This document shows, one piece after another, positions 1 through 12,738 of a stretch of DNA of 47,667 nucleotides. Source of the stretch: Mesotaenium endlicherianum (lineage: Eukaryota; Streptophyta; Zygnematophyceae; Zygnematales; Mesotaeniaceae). Location: assembly GCA_009602735.1 (NCBI GenBank), contig WELA01013858.1, positions 265,728-313,394 of the forward strand. Reading direction: 5' to 3'. Below the pieces are notes generated by a model. That model was not told where the DNA came from and did no database searches. It saw nothing but the letters and a program-made list of their open reading frames with translations. Each line of letters opens with the position of its first letter. Positions within the stretch are counted from its first letter, which is position 1. The position numbers were made by a program, and so were the translations under genes.

Positions 1-20
1 GGGGGGGGAGGGGAGCTCAC

Positions 21-2038
21 CAGTGCAGCAGGAGGTCGAGTCGCAATCAGAGGAGGATGAGCACGTGCACCCCTCGATCGTCTTCTGACAGGTGCCGTCG
101 CCGCAGCACACGGCGGCCTCCTTGGGACAGGCGGCACCGTTGCTGCGGGCGGCGCCGCACTGCGCGCACGTCTGCCGCCCGCCGACGATCCTCTGGGTGG
201 TGCAGACGCCCGGGTGGGTGTAGTTGCCTGCGTGCGCGCGCGAGCAGCAACAGGCATGCATATTTCATGCAGATGAATGAGTTGCAGGTGCCGATCAGTA
301 GGTGACGTAGAGCACATCCACAACGTGCCATGCTGGGATAGGAAGGAGGGAGAAATGCGTCAGAGGTGGAATAGTGCAATTATGAAATGGAGATCAGAGG
401 TGAGGGGTGGAACAAAAGGAGAAGAGTAAGTCAAGGAGTTTTGGCATTGCGGCTGAAGTGAGCCCTGGGGCGCAGCAAGGAGAGTACGCAAGCACTACAC
501 GCATGCAAGCGCATCCGCATGCACATGAGTGTGCACGCGCGTGCACTCACACAGAAGCATACACGCTCACAGATGCAAGGGCACACACACCCGCACACTC
601 ACGAACACATGCATACACAGGCACACACACCTGCACACGCACACGCACACCCACAGACACGCACGCATGCACATGCTCGCGCAAACCCCCCGTGCATACG
701 ATTCCTCCCCTCCCCCCCTCCCCCTCTTCCCCCGCACACGCACATACACGCATGCACATGCGCACCGACCTGAGCAGCAGAAGCCAAACGGGCACTGGAA
801 GGGGTCGTTGCACTTGCACTCGGCGGCGGTCTTGGCGCACGTGCCATCAGCGCAACAGGTGGCGGCGTCCCGGGGGCACGACGTGGGGGCCCCCCCTGAG
901 AGGTCTAGGCCTGCGCGGCTCTGGCAGTCTTTGCACACGTACGTGCCGTTCACGTACGCCTGGGGGCTGCAGACTCCGGGCTTGTCGTAAGTGCCTGCAC
1001 ACGTGTCGTTAAATCGAGGGAACATGAGCGGAGCAGCAGTACGTGCCATTCACGTACGCCTGGGAGCTGCAGACTTCGGGCTTGTCGTAAGAGCCTGCTC
1101 GCATGTCATTAGAACAAGGAGAGCAAGTTGAGAGGAGAGAGCAGAGCACGTGCAACCTGGGAGGGAGGGCAAGCCCGGTGGAGGGAGGGAGGGAGGGAGG
1201 GAAGGAGCACGCATAGCCGAGCCAAAGCTGACTCTGCTGAGTCAGCCATGCAGAGACACACGCGTGCGCTACCCAAAGCAATGCCGGACCTGCGCCATGC
1301 GCGCACGTGCCACCTGGCACCTCTACCCTCCAGCTTGACCTATAGCCTACATAACCCATAGCCTAGAGTTTAGTACCAGTGCAGCAGGTGTGCAGAGGGC
1401 ACTGCCCATCTGAGGAGCAGCGGCAGTCAGTGGCCTTCCTCCGGCAGGTGCCCTCAAAGCAGCATACGCTGGTGCCGGCGGGGCATGCCAGCTGGCGCCC
1501 TGGGAAGCTCTGGCAATTCTTGCAGACCTGCTTGCCCTTCACAAACAGCGGGGAACATGTGCCGGGACTCGAGGCGTTGCCTGCCCACATGCCGGCCAGT
1601 CAACTCCAAGTCAGCGGTTGGAGCATGCCGGTCAAGCTCTGGTCAACTCTGGTCCGCTTTGGGTCAACATTGGCCCAGGTTCTGGCCAGCTGGGAACGAA
1701 ATATGCAGGATCGGGAGGCAAGAACAAACGGACGGAACGGTGCAGCATGTGCATGCGGCCAGCAGGCAAAAAAAGGGCCGCGTGTGGACACGTGGCCCTC
1801 TGGCAAGAACTCAGGCCAGGTCAACAGGTGGCACCTAGGCATGAGCCCATGCAGGCCATGTGCACATGCGGCACGTCAGCAGTCAGTGACTAACATATGC
1901 TGGCTGCTGATTGGACTCAGTTAATCTTCTTGGCTCCATAACTAACTCACTAGTTACTTGTAAAGCACGTGCTGGCATGCTCACCCGTGCAGCATTGCTT
2001 GAGAGGGCAGTCCAGGTCATCCTTGCAGCTCTTGGCCT
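21..2038 (-). CDS. Cysteine-rich repeat protein, multi-exon, partial (continues past the left edge)
   Basis: Four minus-strand exons, all phase 1 on both sides: 2038-1985 (54 nt), 1580-1377 (204 nt), 994-770 (225 nt) and 227-21 (207 nt), with AG acceptors and GT donors (GTGAGC, GTACTA, GTCGGT, GTGAGC). The last three encode one module of about 68-75 residues: a PGVC/PGTC start, CxxC (CKNC, CKDC, CAQC), a C-P turn, a CC pair followed by GTC, CxC, and a terminal CC-TG or CC-SG. Exon 2038-1985 encodes only the end of a module. About a dozen cysteines per module suggest a disulfide-bonded secreted or surface protein; this is inference, and no signal peptide was identified. The CC pairs recall granulin-like folds but spacing was not matched to any family. 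The first exon, promoter and 3' end are not seen. Introns hold CA-rich microsatellites. Confidence 0.72.
1035..1097 (-). pseudogene. Partial duplicate of a cysteine-rich exon
   Basis: This stretch repeats the 5' part of the exon at 994-770, offset by exactly 100 bp, including the CAG acceptor and the residues YDKPxVCSxQAYVNGTY. It then jumps straight to a short TGC TGC tail and loses the rest of the module. No good donor follows and only about 40 nt separate it from the full exon, so it is more likely a dead exon copy than a used exon. Confidence 0.6.
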
Positions 2039-2079
2039 CTGCCGTCTGGAGAATACACGCTACTGCGCGTGCGCAGACG

Positions 2080-2122
<43 letters not shown>

Positions 2123-2175
2123 GCACACACGCGCACGCACACACGCACACACGCGCATGCACGCACGCACGCACT
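2080..2175. repeat. (AC)n / CGCA-rich microsatellite
   Basis: A long uninterrupted AC run grades into ACGC and GCAC units. It lies upstream, in gene orientation, of the first visible cysteine-rich exon. Similar imperfect CA-rich tracts occur at 530-760 and 5225-5400. Confidence 0.9.
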
Positions 2176-2500
2176 CCCCAACAGCTAGTTAACAAACACG
2201 GCATTTTGAGCTGCATGGTTGCTGCGCCCACCTCTTGCACGCTGCTTAGGCAACTTTGTACGCACAAAACTCCGCACACGTGGCATGTTCAGGTGTGTGC
2301 GCTAGTGCAAAAAAAGGACGAATTCTATGCCAGTGGCTCTTGGCACAAGGGCCCATTGCTTACATACTCGATCAATGATACTTGACCGTGTCAATATTGT
2401 GTGGCGCGTATGTTTTTACGTGCTCACATCGAAGAAACTATGCAGAGAAGTAGCTCATTAGCACAAAAGAGGTAACAAAGAAGAGAAATAAGTGGCAAAA

Positions 2501-3173
2501 TTATTTTTGCTTTGCCCAGTGGAGCATGAGAAGAAGCTGACCTGAAATGAGAATGCCAAGGCCCTGAAGCGTACTTGCTCGCATCTTGATGATTTTCACC
2601 GCTTAGCTCACCTTGTTGAAGGTCCCACGCCCTGTCCAGCTGTACGGAAAGATCACATAGGCAAGCGTGATATGCCCGCAGAATTTCAGGCTCCGTAGAA
2701 CCATCGCTGCCCTGTAGTTGACAGGATGAAATGCTTGCGAGGGCCCTGCATGTCGTTCTCAGCAAGGACGCCTCTGAAAAGAAGTAGCCTGCGACGAGAC
2801 ATATTTTTGGGCTCTTTGGCGAAGTCTTTAGTAGGTGCAGGCGACTCATCATCAGGAAGATGAAATGGCATGCAAAGAAGACGCAATTGATCCAGCAACG
2901 TTTAGATAGAAGTCAAAAACAATTTCCATGCAATGACATTCTGAATAGAAGGAAGTACTCAATCCGAGATTTCAGGAGGAGCGAATACGATATCGGCTAT
3001 AGCACACGTACCTGTCTGCTCGATTTGGGGGTGTGAGCTTAGACACTGGAAGAATTTGAGCTCGGAGCTCTCATTTGTACCCTCCGACCACCTCTTCCTC
3101 AAACAAACACTTGGGGCCGGAGCAAGAGGCTCTAGCCTGGAGAGGACGAGCCCTTGACGAGCCAGTGCCATCT
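2501..3173 (-). CDS. Unrecognised gene, probable 3' exons
   Basis: Three candidate minus-strand exons have clean splice signals. 3173-3012 (162 nt) has an AG acceptor, donor CAG|GTACGTG and is phase 1-1. 2711-2612 (100 nt) has acceptor CTACAG and donor AAG|GTGAGC and enters in phase 0. 2541-2501 has acceptor TTTCAG and ends at TAA. Exons 2711-2612 and 2541-2501 join in frame to end in LQQGQLLLMLHWAKQK-stop. The exon at 3173-3012 ends in phase 1 and does not directly fit the phase-0 exon, so a linking exon is missing or it belongs elsewhere; its other frame is also open from an ATG near 3200. No domain recognised. It is the upstream neighbour, same strand, of the cysteine-rich gene. Confidence 0.38.
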
Positions 3174-5040
3174 CTGACAACAGTTGACTCCTGAGGCATA
3201 AAGGTCAGCGAGGTACGTTATCTCCTTTGACTGGATTCTCTAAAGGGGCGTTCTGACGGCGGCAAATCCAGGGCTCAAGTTGGCTCACGTTTATGCACTT
3301 TCACATCGTAGCGTGGCGACATCGATATTGACAAGGCAAGCATGCGACGGGGCTAGACGGTGCAACTTTTCGAGGGCCTAATTTTGCCTAGTTTAAGCTG
3401 GTACACAAATCGCAAAAAACGCGATCCGAGGTCGCGAGTTTTGGGGTTGAAATTCGAGAAATGCCCGCTACAAGTCTTAAAATTGTCGCCCAGCTCAGCC
3501 CACCACCTCCTTGCACCAACCGGTGCTCGTCCTGCTGTGCTCGACCATGGCAAGCGCTCGCACTCATTGCTCTTTAGCCGGCGGTCTGCATCGTGAGCTG
3601 CCACCAGCTGCCACGACAATTTGGTTGGCTGTTATCCGAAACGTCCTTCCGACTCCGTGCAGCCGCGCCACTACGAGATTTGTCACTCCAGGCACGTCGA
3701 CAACCCAAATCAATCGCGGTACAAAAGTCTCCAGGTGTCACCTTTGATAGTCCCAACTGGTCGCAACCCCCCCTCGACACCTGTTAAAATAATCAGAAGC
3801 ATGTGGCCGCCTCAACCGAACCGACGTCAACTCGAGCGAGAAATTTGAAAACTAAAGAACAGTACAATATAAACAATCAAGAAATATGCTCTAGAAATTG
3901 TCTAGGTAGTAAGTAGACTATGCAAGCAATACACGAGAAAGGTAAGAACGTGGACTTACAGCGCACGACGCACAAAGCCCCTGTATTGCAACATAATGCA
4001 ATAGCTTGAGCCAAAACAAACCGCGTTGTATGACCGTCAGACCTCACAGTTGGAGACATGTGCATCTTGGACGATGCGGCCAACGCGAAACATGATCATG
4101 CGTGAAAGGAAGGGCGAATTGTTAATGTTTGATGCAAGAGTGTACCATCAACTAAAGTTCAACTTTTTCCCTTGAGAAGCTAGAATACCATCTGCAATGA
4201 TATTATACTTAAATATCCTTTTAAGTTTGTATGAGCTTGTCTATTGATATAGCAATGCAAGATAAAAGGTGATTTGAGGCTCTTTGCATGCGCATTTAAT
4301 GTTATTCATATATGATACAATTTACACCAACACTTTCCACCACCAATCACGCATATGGCGTGATAGTTATTCTTGACACCATTGAAGTTGTACAAGTGCT
4401 TTCTCCCCTTTCCTCCTCGTCCCTCACATTATTTTATATATGCATGTATATGTGTATATGGACATGTATATATTCATATGTATACATACATCTATTTGTT
4501 CTACATGTTTATTTACATGTACATATATATACACACAGATACTTAAATATGTAATCTTCTAAAAAATTTCAGACAAATGTATTTCCCTTTCTCCGTCCAT
4601 CTCTCTCCCCCTCTACCTCCTCTCTTTCAAAGTTAATACACTACTCCGCGCGCCCCATAACTCTGTCAGTCCCTAGCTGCGGCCGACCTAGGCAATACTC
4701 CTGTACTCCTAGATTCCTAGCTAGGGGTATTATTCCTTCTCCGTTTCGTCATAGACGCTTCATTGTATAACGTATCTAGCCCTGGCTCTGGCTCTGGCTC
4801 CAGGTCCTTGTCGTGACGGGAGCTTGTCCAGGTTGCAAGCCATTTGGCTTCCATGGAGACATCAAGTAGCCCTCTGTTTGCATAACGCAGACTCCCACCA
4901 GGGTTTACTAAACCCCCACCATGCAATCCACAGACACAGGGGTGGCAGGGAGGGACCGACCAGTGGATAGACAAGCAGGTAGACAGGCATGTAGGCAGGC
5001 CTTTCTGGACCCGAGTCGGCAGCAGAGGTACTCTTTCACT
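3174..5040. other. No gene recognised
   Basis: Mostly unique-looking sequence. 3350-3850 is GC-balanced with no convincing splice-bounded ORF. 4430-4545 is TATA/GTATAT-rich. 4780-4800 is a short GGCTCT repeat. 4960-5000 has a degenerate AGGCAGGTAGAC-type repeat. The open frames here are short and lack family motifs. Confidence 0.5.
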
Positions 5041-5469
5041 AAGTGCACGCAAGCAGACGCCCCCCGCCTCCCCCCCCCCTTCCCCCTACATTCAGCCGGC
5101 CTTCCCCAAAACCAGCTTGGGAGCCAAAAGAGGCACCACCTCCACCCACGCACCCGGCAATGGACCTAGCCATTTGGGCAGCCGGCCAGCCGGCCGGCGG
5201 GCGGCCGGGCGGCGGCTGCAGGCCAAAAGGGCCCGCGCACAACACGCACACGCGCATACGCGCACACTTCACCGACACACAAGCGTACGCACCATGCAGG
5301 ACACGCGCGCGCACACCACGGGCACTTCGCACGCGCACACGAACGCAAACACACATCCTCCACGCGCACGCACGCATTTGCGCCCGGGTGTAAGCGCGCA
5401 GCGTGCACGCGCGTGGGGAGGGTAGCGGGCGGGCGTGCGTGCGGGCGGGCGGGCGCGGCACCGGGTAGG
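5041..5469. repeat. GC-rich CA/CG microsatellite tract
   Basis: C-runs at 5060-5085, GGCCGG repeats at 5180-5215, and ACGCGC/CACACG simple sequence through about 5400, then GGGCGTGC units. Long open frames here on both strands are products of the simple repeats. It lies just past the last recognisable UPF1-like codons. Confidence 0.6.
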
Positions 5470-6314
5470 CGTCTACGGGCTGCCAGGGCCCACATTGCGG
5501 GCCCACGTCCCACGGGATGCAGCGCGGCTCATTGTCCACGCCCGGCTTTTCCAGGTACTCCAGAGCGGCGTCGGGCGCGCCCTTCTACAGCTCCTCCATC
5601 TCGTTGACCTGCTGCACCGAAATTTGGCTAGCCTCCAGCTGCTCCCGCTCAGACGGGAGGGACGTGGGCGGCGACGAGGCAAGGGCAAGCAGAGAGTGGG
5701 TGGCGCAGGAAGAGGGGAAGGCGGAGGGGGGAGAGATGAGGGGAGAGGGGCAAAGTGGGTGATAGGTATTAGAGGAGGAAAGAGGAAGCGGCGCAATGGA
5801 TCCGGGTTTCGGATTGAGGTTTAAGGTTCGTGGTTCAGGGTTTGGGGTTTAGGAAAGCAGAGAAGATAAGGCCTGCACAGAGTCAAGGCCAAGGTCACAA
5901 AGAGAGTAACAGGAAGTGCAAAGTGAGTGCCGGGAAAGGAAAAGGCACGAGGTGGGCGGCACCAAAGAAGCACATCGGAGTGCCAGCTGGAGCACGGCAC
6001 ATTGAGGACAGTTTGAAGGGGGCAAAGCTAACCAACCCCAGCAGTACACATCCCCCCTCTCTGTTTGCCTTCCGCTGTGCAGTGCTGCAGCAACACATGG
6101 CTGACACTGGCGACAATTTGTACGCGAGGGGGAATACTAACGAGCGGCTGCCATTGGCTGAGGTCCCAATTCATGTCCTTGAGCGCGCGTTGACAGCGAG
6201 CCACGGCTCGGGGCACAGCAGCACCACCACGGATTTGGCGCTTGGCGCGGGCGCGGAGATGAAGCTTAGCAGGAAGATGTTGCAGCAGCCGCAGTTGTGG
6301 CACTCCAGGATGGT

Positions 6315-6420
6315 CTGCCCCAGAAGTCCCCCCCAGGAGGCTGGTCTTCCCCTGGGAGCTGGTCTCCCCCCAGGGAGCTGGTCTGCCCTCAGGGAGCTGG
6401 TCTGCCCCAGAGGGCTGTCT
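6315..6420. repeat. GGGAGCTGGTCT minisatellite
   Basis: About four to five imperfect 21-bp units containing GGGAGCTGGTCTNCCCC. It sits in the UPF1-like exon where the family normally has a short Gly-Pro-Leu-Gly-Glu-Thr segment between the two CH-domain halves, apparently expanding that segment. Confidence 0.8.
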
Positions 6421-6502
6421 GTCCCTGTGCAGGCACACCTCCTTGTGCTTGGCCCTCGCCTGCCTCACGCCTCACGCTCAGACGCAAGAAGTGCGTGTAT
6501 GA

Positions 6503-6682
<180 letters not shown>

Positions 6683-7577
6683 AAGGGAAGGCATGCAATC
6701 TTGCTCGTTCCGCAGGCTGCAAGGATGAGCAGGAGCGACGAAGCCGAGAATGGTCGCCTGCCATCGCCAACCTGCTTCGGCCCGCCTCCGCCTGCTACTC
6801 TCTCAGCCTACCTCTTTCCCCCCACCTCCGTAACTGCAGCAAAAACCCCCCCAGACTGGATGCGCCAGGGTCCTACTCTTCAGGCCAGGCCTTGCTCAAA
6901 GATGTGCGACTGCTCCCTGTGATGTGTGACACTCGCACTCCCTCTGATGTGTGACACTCGCGCTGCGAGCGTGCTGCATGCCCTAGGAAAGCCACCATGG
7001 AAAGAATCTACTCTGCCCCTGAAGCGCCACCTTGATGGGAATGACGATCCAGCGAGGCTCTCACTGTTCCCGGCTTTCAAACTAGGGTTTGTCAAGGGGT
7101 TGCGAACGTGCTTGCTGCACAAGCCCTGGGCCAGAGGCACGGCGCCACTTGCCAGAGCGTAGAGCCGTGTCCGCCGCATTATGTTCCTCCGGTGGGCACA
7201 GCTCTGACGTGAGCGGGCGAGGCAAGGCGAGGCGGAGTGGGAAGACAAGAGTGCTGCGTGCTTTTCTCCTTGTCTTCACCCTCATGTGGCACATGCTTGA
7301 GCTTGCACGCACGTCAAGAAGCATGTGACAAGAGTACTGGTGAAGGGAAAGAAACACCTACGGTATAACCCTCCCTTTTGCCTTCTTCTGTCTGAAGGGA
7401 TGCAAATTCCAAGGCTGCCCCACTAGTGTGAGACTAGTACTGTAAGTGATGATCCTACTTTTCTCCGACTCATAGTGGTTGGAGTCACCACGCTGAGGGC
7501 CTAGTTGCATATCAGCCTAGGACTCAATCACAATCAGGAGGGAGGAGGCGGGAAAGGGAGCAATTTGTGTTACTTAC
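6683..7577. other. Intron-like sequence of the UPF1 remnant, no separate gene
   Basis: Includes a 24-bp tandem pair ending GATGTGTGACACTCGC at about 6918-6962. No exon with family motifs was found between the donor at 7577 and the acceptor just above 6459. Confidence 0.5.
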
Positions 7578-8129
7578 AAGGTGGTTGACGATGTGAGAGC
7601 CAAATGTGTCGCCTCTTGAATTGCAGAACTACTTTGCCCACGACGGGACGTTCCAGCAAACCACACAAGCGGGGCTGTGGATGCTACAGTCTTTGCAAGT
7701 GTACGGGGGCAAGTCAGTTTCTGCATTTTCTTTGTCTCCGTCCCCTGATCCTCAAACGCAAGCTCCCCAACTCCTGCAGTAACTACGGAGATACCAGCTC
7801 GGCTGCGAACCCCAGTGTTAGCAACTGATGAGACACCCGCTGACTCGTTCTGGGGAGGCTCTATAAATGCGGGATGGTGAGCAGAAGAAGTTGGGGGCAG
7901 GTCTGGAACCTTCTTCCAGGCATCAGGCTTCCCATTCGAGCTATGCTCACTAAATCCGGATACACAAATTCGTAGTTTTGGGTTGTAAAGTCGAGAAACT
8001 TGAAGGCATTGCTTTGAGTGCCCAGATCGCCGGTCCCAGCTAGATAACTTGACATCATGCCCACAATATCCATGGCAGGCATGTCATCATGGTCATAACT
8101 CAGACTCTCTCCCTTCTTTCCGAGGGAAC

Positions 8130-8809
8130 CTGAAACAGAGGCTCTGCCCATGCCTCCCGTTAGCACGGGAAATCTCTGTAAGCAATCAATCCAAGTTGGT
8201 TTCTTCCGTGTGCATGAAGAAAGACTACTTCCACGACGACGTTCTTGCAGATTATATTGCAGCTGTCAGACATCTTCAACTTAAGCAGCTGTACTCCACT
8301 CGCATGCATAATTCCTAGGCTCGACAACATAAAGCAGGATGAGGGGGAATGTTTTATTCCATGCTCTCGCGCGTCTTATTGTGTCTTGAGCAGTCTGAAA
8401 CGTACAGCGCAGGAACTCTTTGGGTGCGATGATGATAGCATGAGAATTGTCTCGCTCAAGTGGCCCTGAGTTACGCGTAGATGGTTACATGCTCTCGCTG
8501 CGAGCTTATTGAAGCCACTCACCTTGGTACATCGCTTTACTAAGGGTGGAACATGTGACAATGAAGAAGGTCGTAAGGGGTCCACGTCGAAGTTTGAAGG
8601 GCTGAACTAGAGTCATTCCACACGTTGGAAGCTTCTTCATCCAGACAAATTAATACTTAATCTTTAGTATATCATACATTTTAATAACACCCAAATAAAC
8701 AACTCTAAAGGAGACGAGAATGCCATTGCTGGCACGTCTGAAGGAAGGAAAGTGCAGGCGCCTCAATGGACATGGAGCCAGAGACCCTCAGTGATTGAAC
8801 ACTATCAGT
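8130..8809. other. Divergent interval between the UPF1 remnant and RCE1
   Basis: UPF1-like exons lead away on the minus strand and RCE1 on the plus strand, so promoters for both could lie here. A minus-strand open exon at 8640-8523 starts MKKLPTCGMTLVQ, ends at donor CAAG|GTGAGTG in phase 1 and is phase-compatible with the UPF1-like exon at 8129. Its sequence does not look like known UPF1 N-termini, so it is only a candidate. No clear TATA box. Confidence 0.35.
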
Positions 8810-11800
8810 ATGGAGGCCTTGTTTGCTTGTGCCTTATGCACACTGATAAGCACACAGTTCGTAAGCAGCCTCTATGTTGTCAAAGCAGTATTTGAGCAGC
8901 AAGGTAGTAGGTCATTGTGGGCCAACAGGGATTGTCCAAGTGTCATCAAGCAACGATTTGTGGCTGTGACGGGGGCATGCCTCGTGGCATCTGGAATTGT
9001 CAAGTCAGCCCAGCACTTTGGCCTGGTAAAGCCATATAATGCAGGAACTTACGTTGTGCTTGGGTTGAGCTGATACAGACAACACTTGATGCTTGGGAGC
9101 GAGGCCACATTTTGTATCCAGCTGAAGCTTTTTTCCTGCATCCCTGAATTCTAAAACTGAAACAGCCGCCAGTTGTCATGTCAGCCCATAGCTTCATTGT
9201 CAGGATGCTGGAGCATGCCTTCAGCAAGCAACTTTTTTGGATGCAGACTCTACTACTGTTGATGTGTTGAGGGTCGTTAAGAGGAGTCTGAGTGAGAATG
9301 GCCTGTACAGAGTATGGGTCCCGACAGTGTCATGTCTGCTTTCACTTTGCTTATCTAATGGTCTGCAGGCGTGCTCCAGTTGCTTGCAATTCCCACTCCT
9401 TGGCGATGCAGTTGACGTCATAATGCACATTCATGGTCAGATTGAGTCTTCTTGACCTTTCTTGTCATGTCTATCACGTCTTTGCAAGTATGCGGATAGC
9501 TCGTTGGCTGAATTTTTCTCTCAGATACTTCGCAGCTTGGAGCAGATATGCAGCAGGTCTCCCTCTTGCACCTTCTTGGATTCCGGACGCTCAACCTGGT
9601 GAGTAACTTTGCTGCACTGCCATGGTCAAGAACAATACGATGTGCATGCATCGGGTGTGTGTAAGTGTGTAATAGAAGTGCTTTTGCTTGAAATTGGTGC
9701 ATGCATGACAGAACATGCACGCAAGGGAACATAATTCTGCGCGACAAATGTCAGTAGTTGCACTGCGACTAATCGCAGGCTGCCTCCCCCTTGTTACTCC
9801 CTTGTTTGTTTCTTTTCCAGCCAAGCACCAAGCATGTGAGGAGGAGTCAAGGAATCATCTTATGTTTTTAAGCATATGCCTGCGTGAGGAGTGACTTCAC
9901 ACACTTCTCAAGGCTCGAAGGCTAAAACGGAACCACATGTTTGACTGTAGTAAGAGGAAGCATGAAGGCCCTACTGAAACTCATAGCTTGAAGTGGAAGC
10001 CTAGACAGCTTCCTCGGATGAGATGTTAAGGTGATAAATGCCTGTGATGTGCACTTGATCACTTATTTGCAGGGAGCAGCCATCTTGGTGCCTCTCCTGC
10101 TCACAAGTGTCCTCTTCTTGGGCCCTCTGGCCATGTCAGCCTTCGACTGGCTGCATGTCGCACGAGCTTGGTGTAACGATCACCGCGACCTCGACTTCAG
10201 CTCGTTGGCCGCTCTAGGACTCCACGACCTGTGGTCCGAGATGACAGGGACGCTTGGCGACATCCGGATGTGGCGCAACCTGGTCGTGGTATTCCACTCT
10301 CTTCCAGCGCATCTCTTCTCTGTTGTGTGAGCTCACCAACACTGCCCCCACACGAGAACCCGCAAGCCTCTTACGGGCCTCTCATGTCGATGCACTTTGC
10401 CAGCGAGTTGAGTGCCAGCCTTTGAAATACTCTGTATTAGCCATACTTACCTAAGAAAATGATTAATGATTAATCACTCGGACTTGAGCCAAGCTTCTCT
10501 GATTTTTGCGCCAAACATTTGAGCACGAGGAAGGGTACTGTAAGGGAGGACTACTGAAATAGTTCGAGTAACTTCAACTTACTCTGTACTACTCAGTGGC
10601 CGGGGTGTCTGCATGTACCTTCTTCTGCGCATTGGTCTCCACATTCCATTCTTTCTGCTATCAAAGGTTGTGACGTACCTTTTGCACGTCTAAGCACCTA
10701 CGACCGAGCACGCGAGGTTTCTCCGAGCCAGTAGTATTCGCACCTCGAAATTGCCAGCACATCTGCTTCATTAGAACCAATGCCCGCCAAGTGTGCAGCA
10801 TTTACGGGTGGCACATGTGGTCCATGCTAGAGGCCACTCATGCAAAGTCCCAATGGCAAAAGAACAAAAAAAACTGCACCCTCAGATCAGCCTGGTGTGA
10901 AAACCCTAACCTTTCATTAGCAAAGGATGAGAGTCTAGACTTTACCGCTCTGGTGAGGTATGCTGGCAAATCCCAAGGCTGTGGCAAGCTCTCACTTCAC
11001 ATCTGCGATGCAGTTGACTCTCTCGAGAGTATGCATATCTGATTGGCCTGTATGGGCAGATTCGTACAACCCCTACCCTATGTGACATGACATGGGCTGA
11101 TGGTGATGGCAGGGGGAGGAGGGTGGGAGGGGAGGAGGGGACGGGGAGGGGAGGGGGGGGTTATTTTTGACAGGCGCCAGTGAGTGAGGAGATAGCGTTT
11201 CGAGCGTGCATGTGCCCCCTGCTGCTCGCCTCGGGGCTCTCGCCTCCGGCCGTCGTCTTCCTCTGCCCTCTCTTTTTCAGCGTAGGTAATGAATCCGGTC
11301 CCGGCAGCCACCCCTGCCCTCTCCCTTGAGCAGCCCTCTGTGCCTTCAACTCTAAAGCCTACCCAGGCCCCAAATCCCTAAAAGCCGAAAAAACCTTAAA
11401 GCCCTAGAAATCCAGGCCCTAAAGCTTTAGACCCTAAAAGCTCCGCGCTGCCCTCAAGCCATGGCGTACAAGTCCTCCGTAGCTCTTGGCAGCTAGAAAG
11501 GGCTGAGTGAGTTCTATCTAGATCACTTCATCTGTATGGTTGGGCTCCTAAAAGGCAGAAGGGCTCCTGAAAGGCAGAAGGTGCCCAGTTGTTGTTGCCG
11601 GTCTCGGTTCTGTAAGGAGGGGGGCGTTGTGCTTGAGATGTATCTTTGAGTCTGTGGTTTGTGTCATGTTGCTACTCTGTTGCTACTCGGCAATAGCGGT
11701 GCATCGAGGGGGCTGTTGCAGAGTCAGAATGCTCTTGCTGGCGATGGAGAGGGGCATGAGGTTTGGGGGAGAGAACGGAGGGCAATGGGGCGTGGACGGC

Positions 11801-12707
11801 GCAAAAACGAAAAGACGAGAAATGTTTCGGGAGGCTTCCTTGGGGGAGCAGTGAGAACACGTGCGAGTTCCGAAACTGGGACGAGCTGGCAAGCAAACTA
11901 GCATGCCCGCAGAGGTGGCAGTGGCCGGGAGCAAGCGTGCGCCACAAACAAGCCGGGAAGGTGTAGTCGGGAAAGGTATCTGGGGACTTGATGGATGGCG
12001 AGGAAGCACGCTGCCAGCTTGTACTGCTCAGATGCGTGAAGGGCCATGAGCGGCATGGAACATTCTAAGAGGCCTAAAAACGGAACCCGTGGGGAGCACG
12101 CAACCTCTGGCGGCCCTGTGCTGTCTGCGTGCACTTGGCGTTGACTCCAGACACCAGACTCCAGGGAGTGAAACGCCCAAAACCCTTGGATCTGACGCAT
12201 CTGACGAATGGGTGATTGTCTGGTTGGATTGATGGATGGCTGGATGGATGGACGGGTGGGTGGGTGGTTGGATGGATGGATGGATGGATGGATGGATGGA
12301 TGGATGAACGGGCGGATGGACGAACGGATGGCAGCTCACGTGCATCACTACTGGAACCTCGTGCACAGCCAGCAGCTCCCGCCCAGCCAGGCTGCCCTCG
12401 TCACCGGTGAGAGCATCTCATACTTTGTACTTTTCGTCCGAGTTGCCCTCTTGGAAGCTCAGCATACAGCCTAAACCCTAAAATATTCAAATAGAAACTT
12501 TAATCATCCGTAGTGGCTCCGTTAAATGAACAGTCCGTGAGGCTCATGCTCATGCTCATGCTTGGCAGCAACGACGGCCCTCGACTAGCAGCCCCGTGGG
12601 TAGCGCTCTTCATGCCGGTTTGGTGTCACCTCTCTGTGTGTTTGCAGGTCCTGGAAGACTATCCTTAAGAGTATGTATATGAGTATCTATATCCTATGTA
12701 CATGGAG

Positions 12708-12738
<31 letters not shown>

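Noticed and set aside
519..1049. CA-rich plus-strand ORFs rich in His and Thr
   Set aside because: They read simple CA-type repeat and the antisense of the cysteine-rich exon.
5473..5824. Alternative genetic code (TAG as Gln or Trp) to explain stops in the UPF1-like exons
   Set aside because: RCE1 and the transposase use TGG for Trp and standard stops, and the UPF1 remnant also has frameshifts, so decay is simpler.
10254..10454. Degenerate EExxxR-like stretch after RCE1 exon 3, suggesting a dead protease
   Set aside because: An intact EEIAFR exon with correct phase and splice sites is at 11174-11285, so this is intron sequence.
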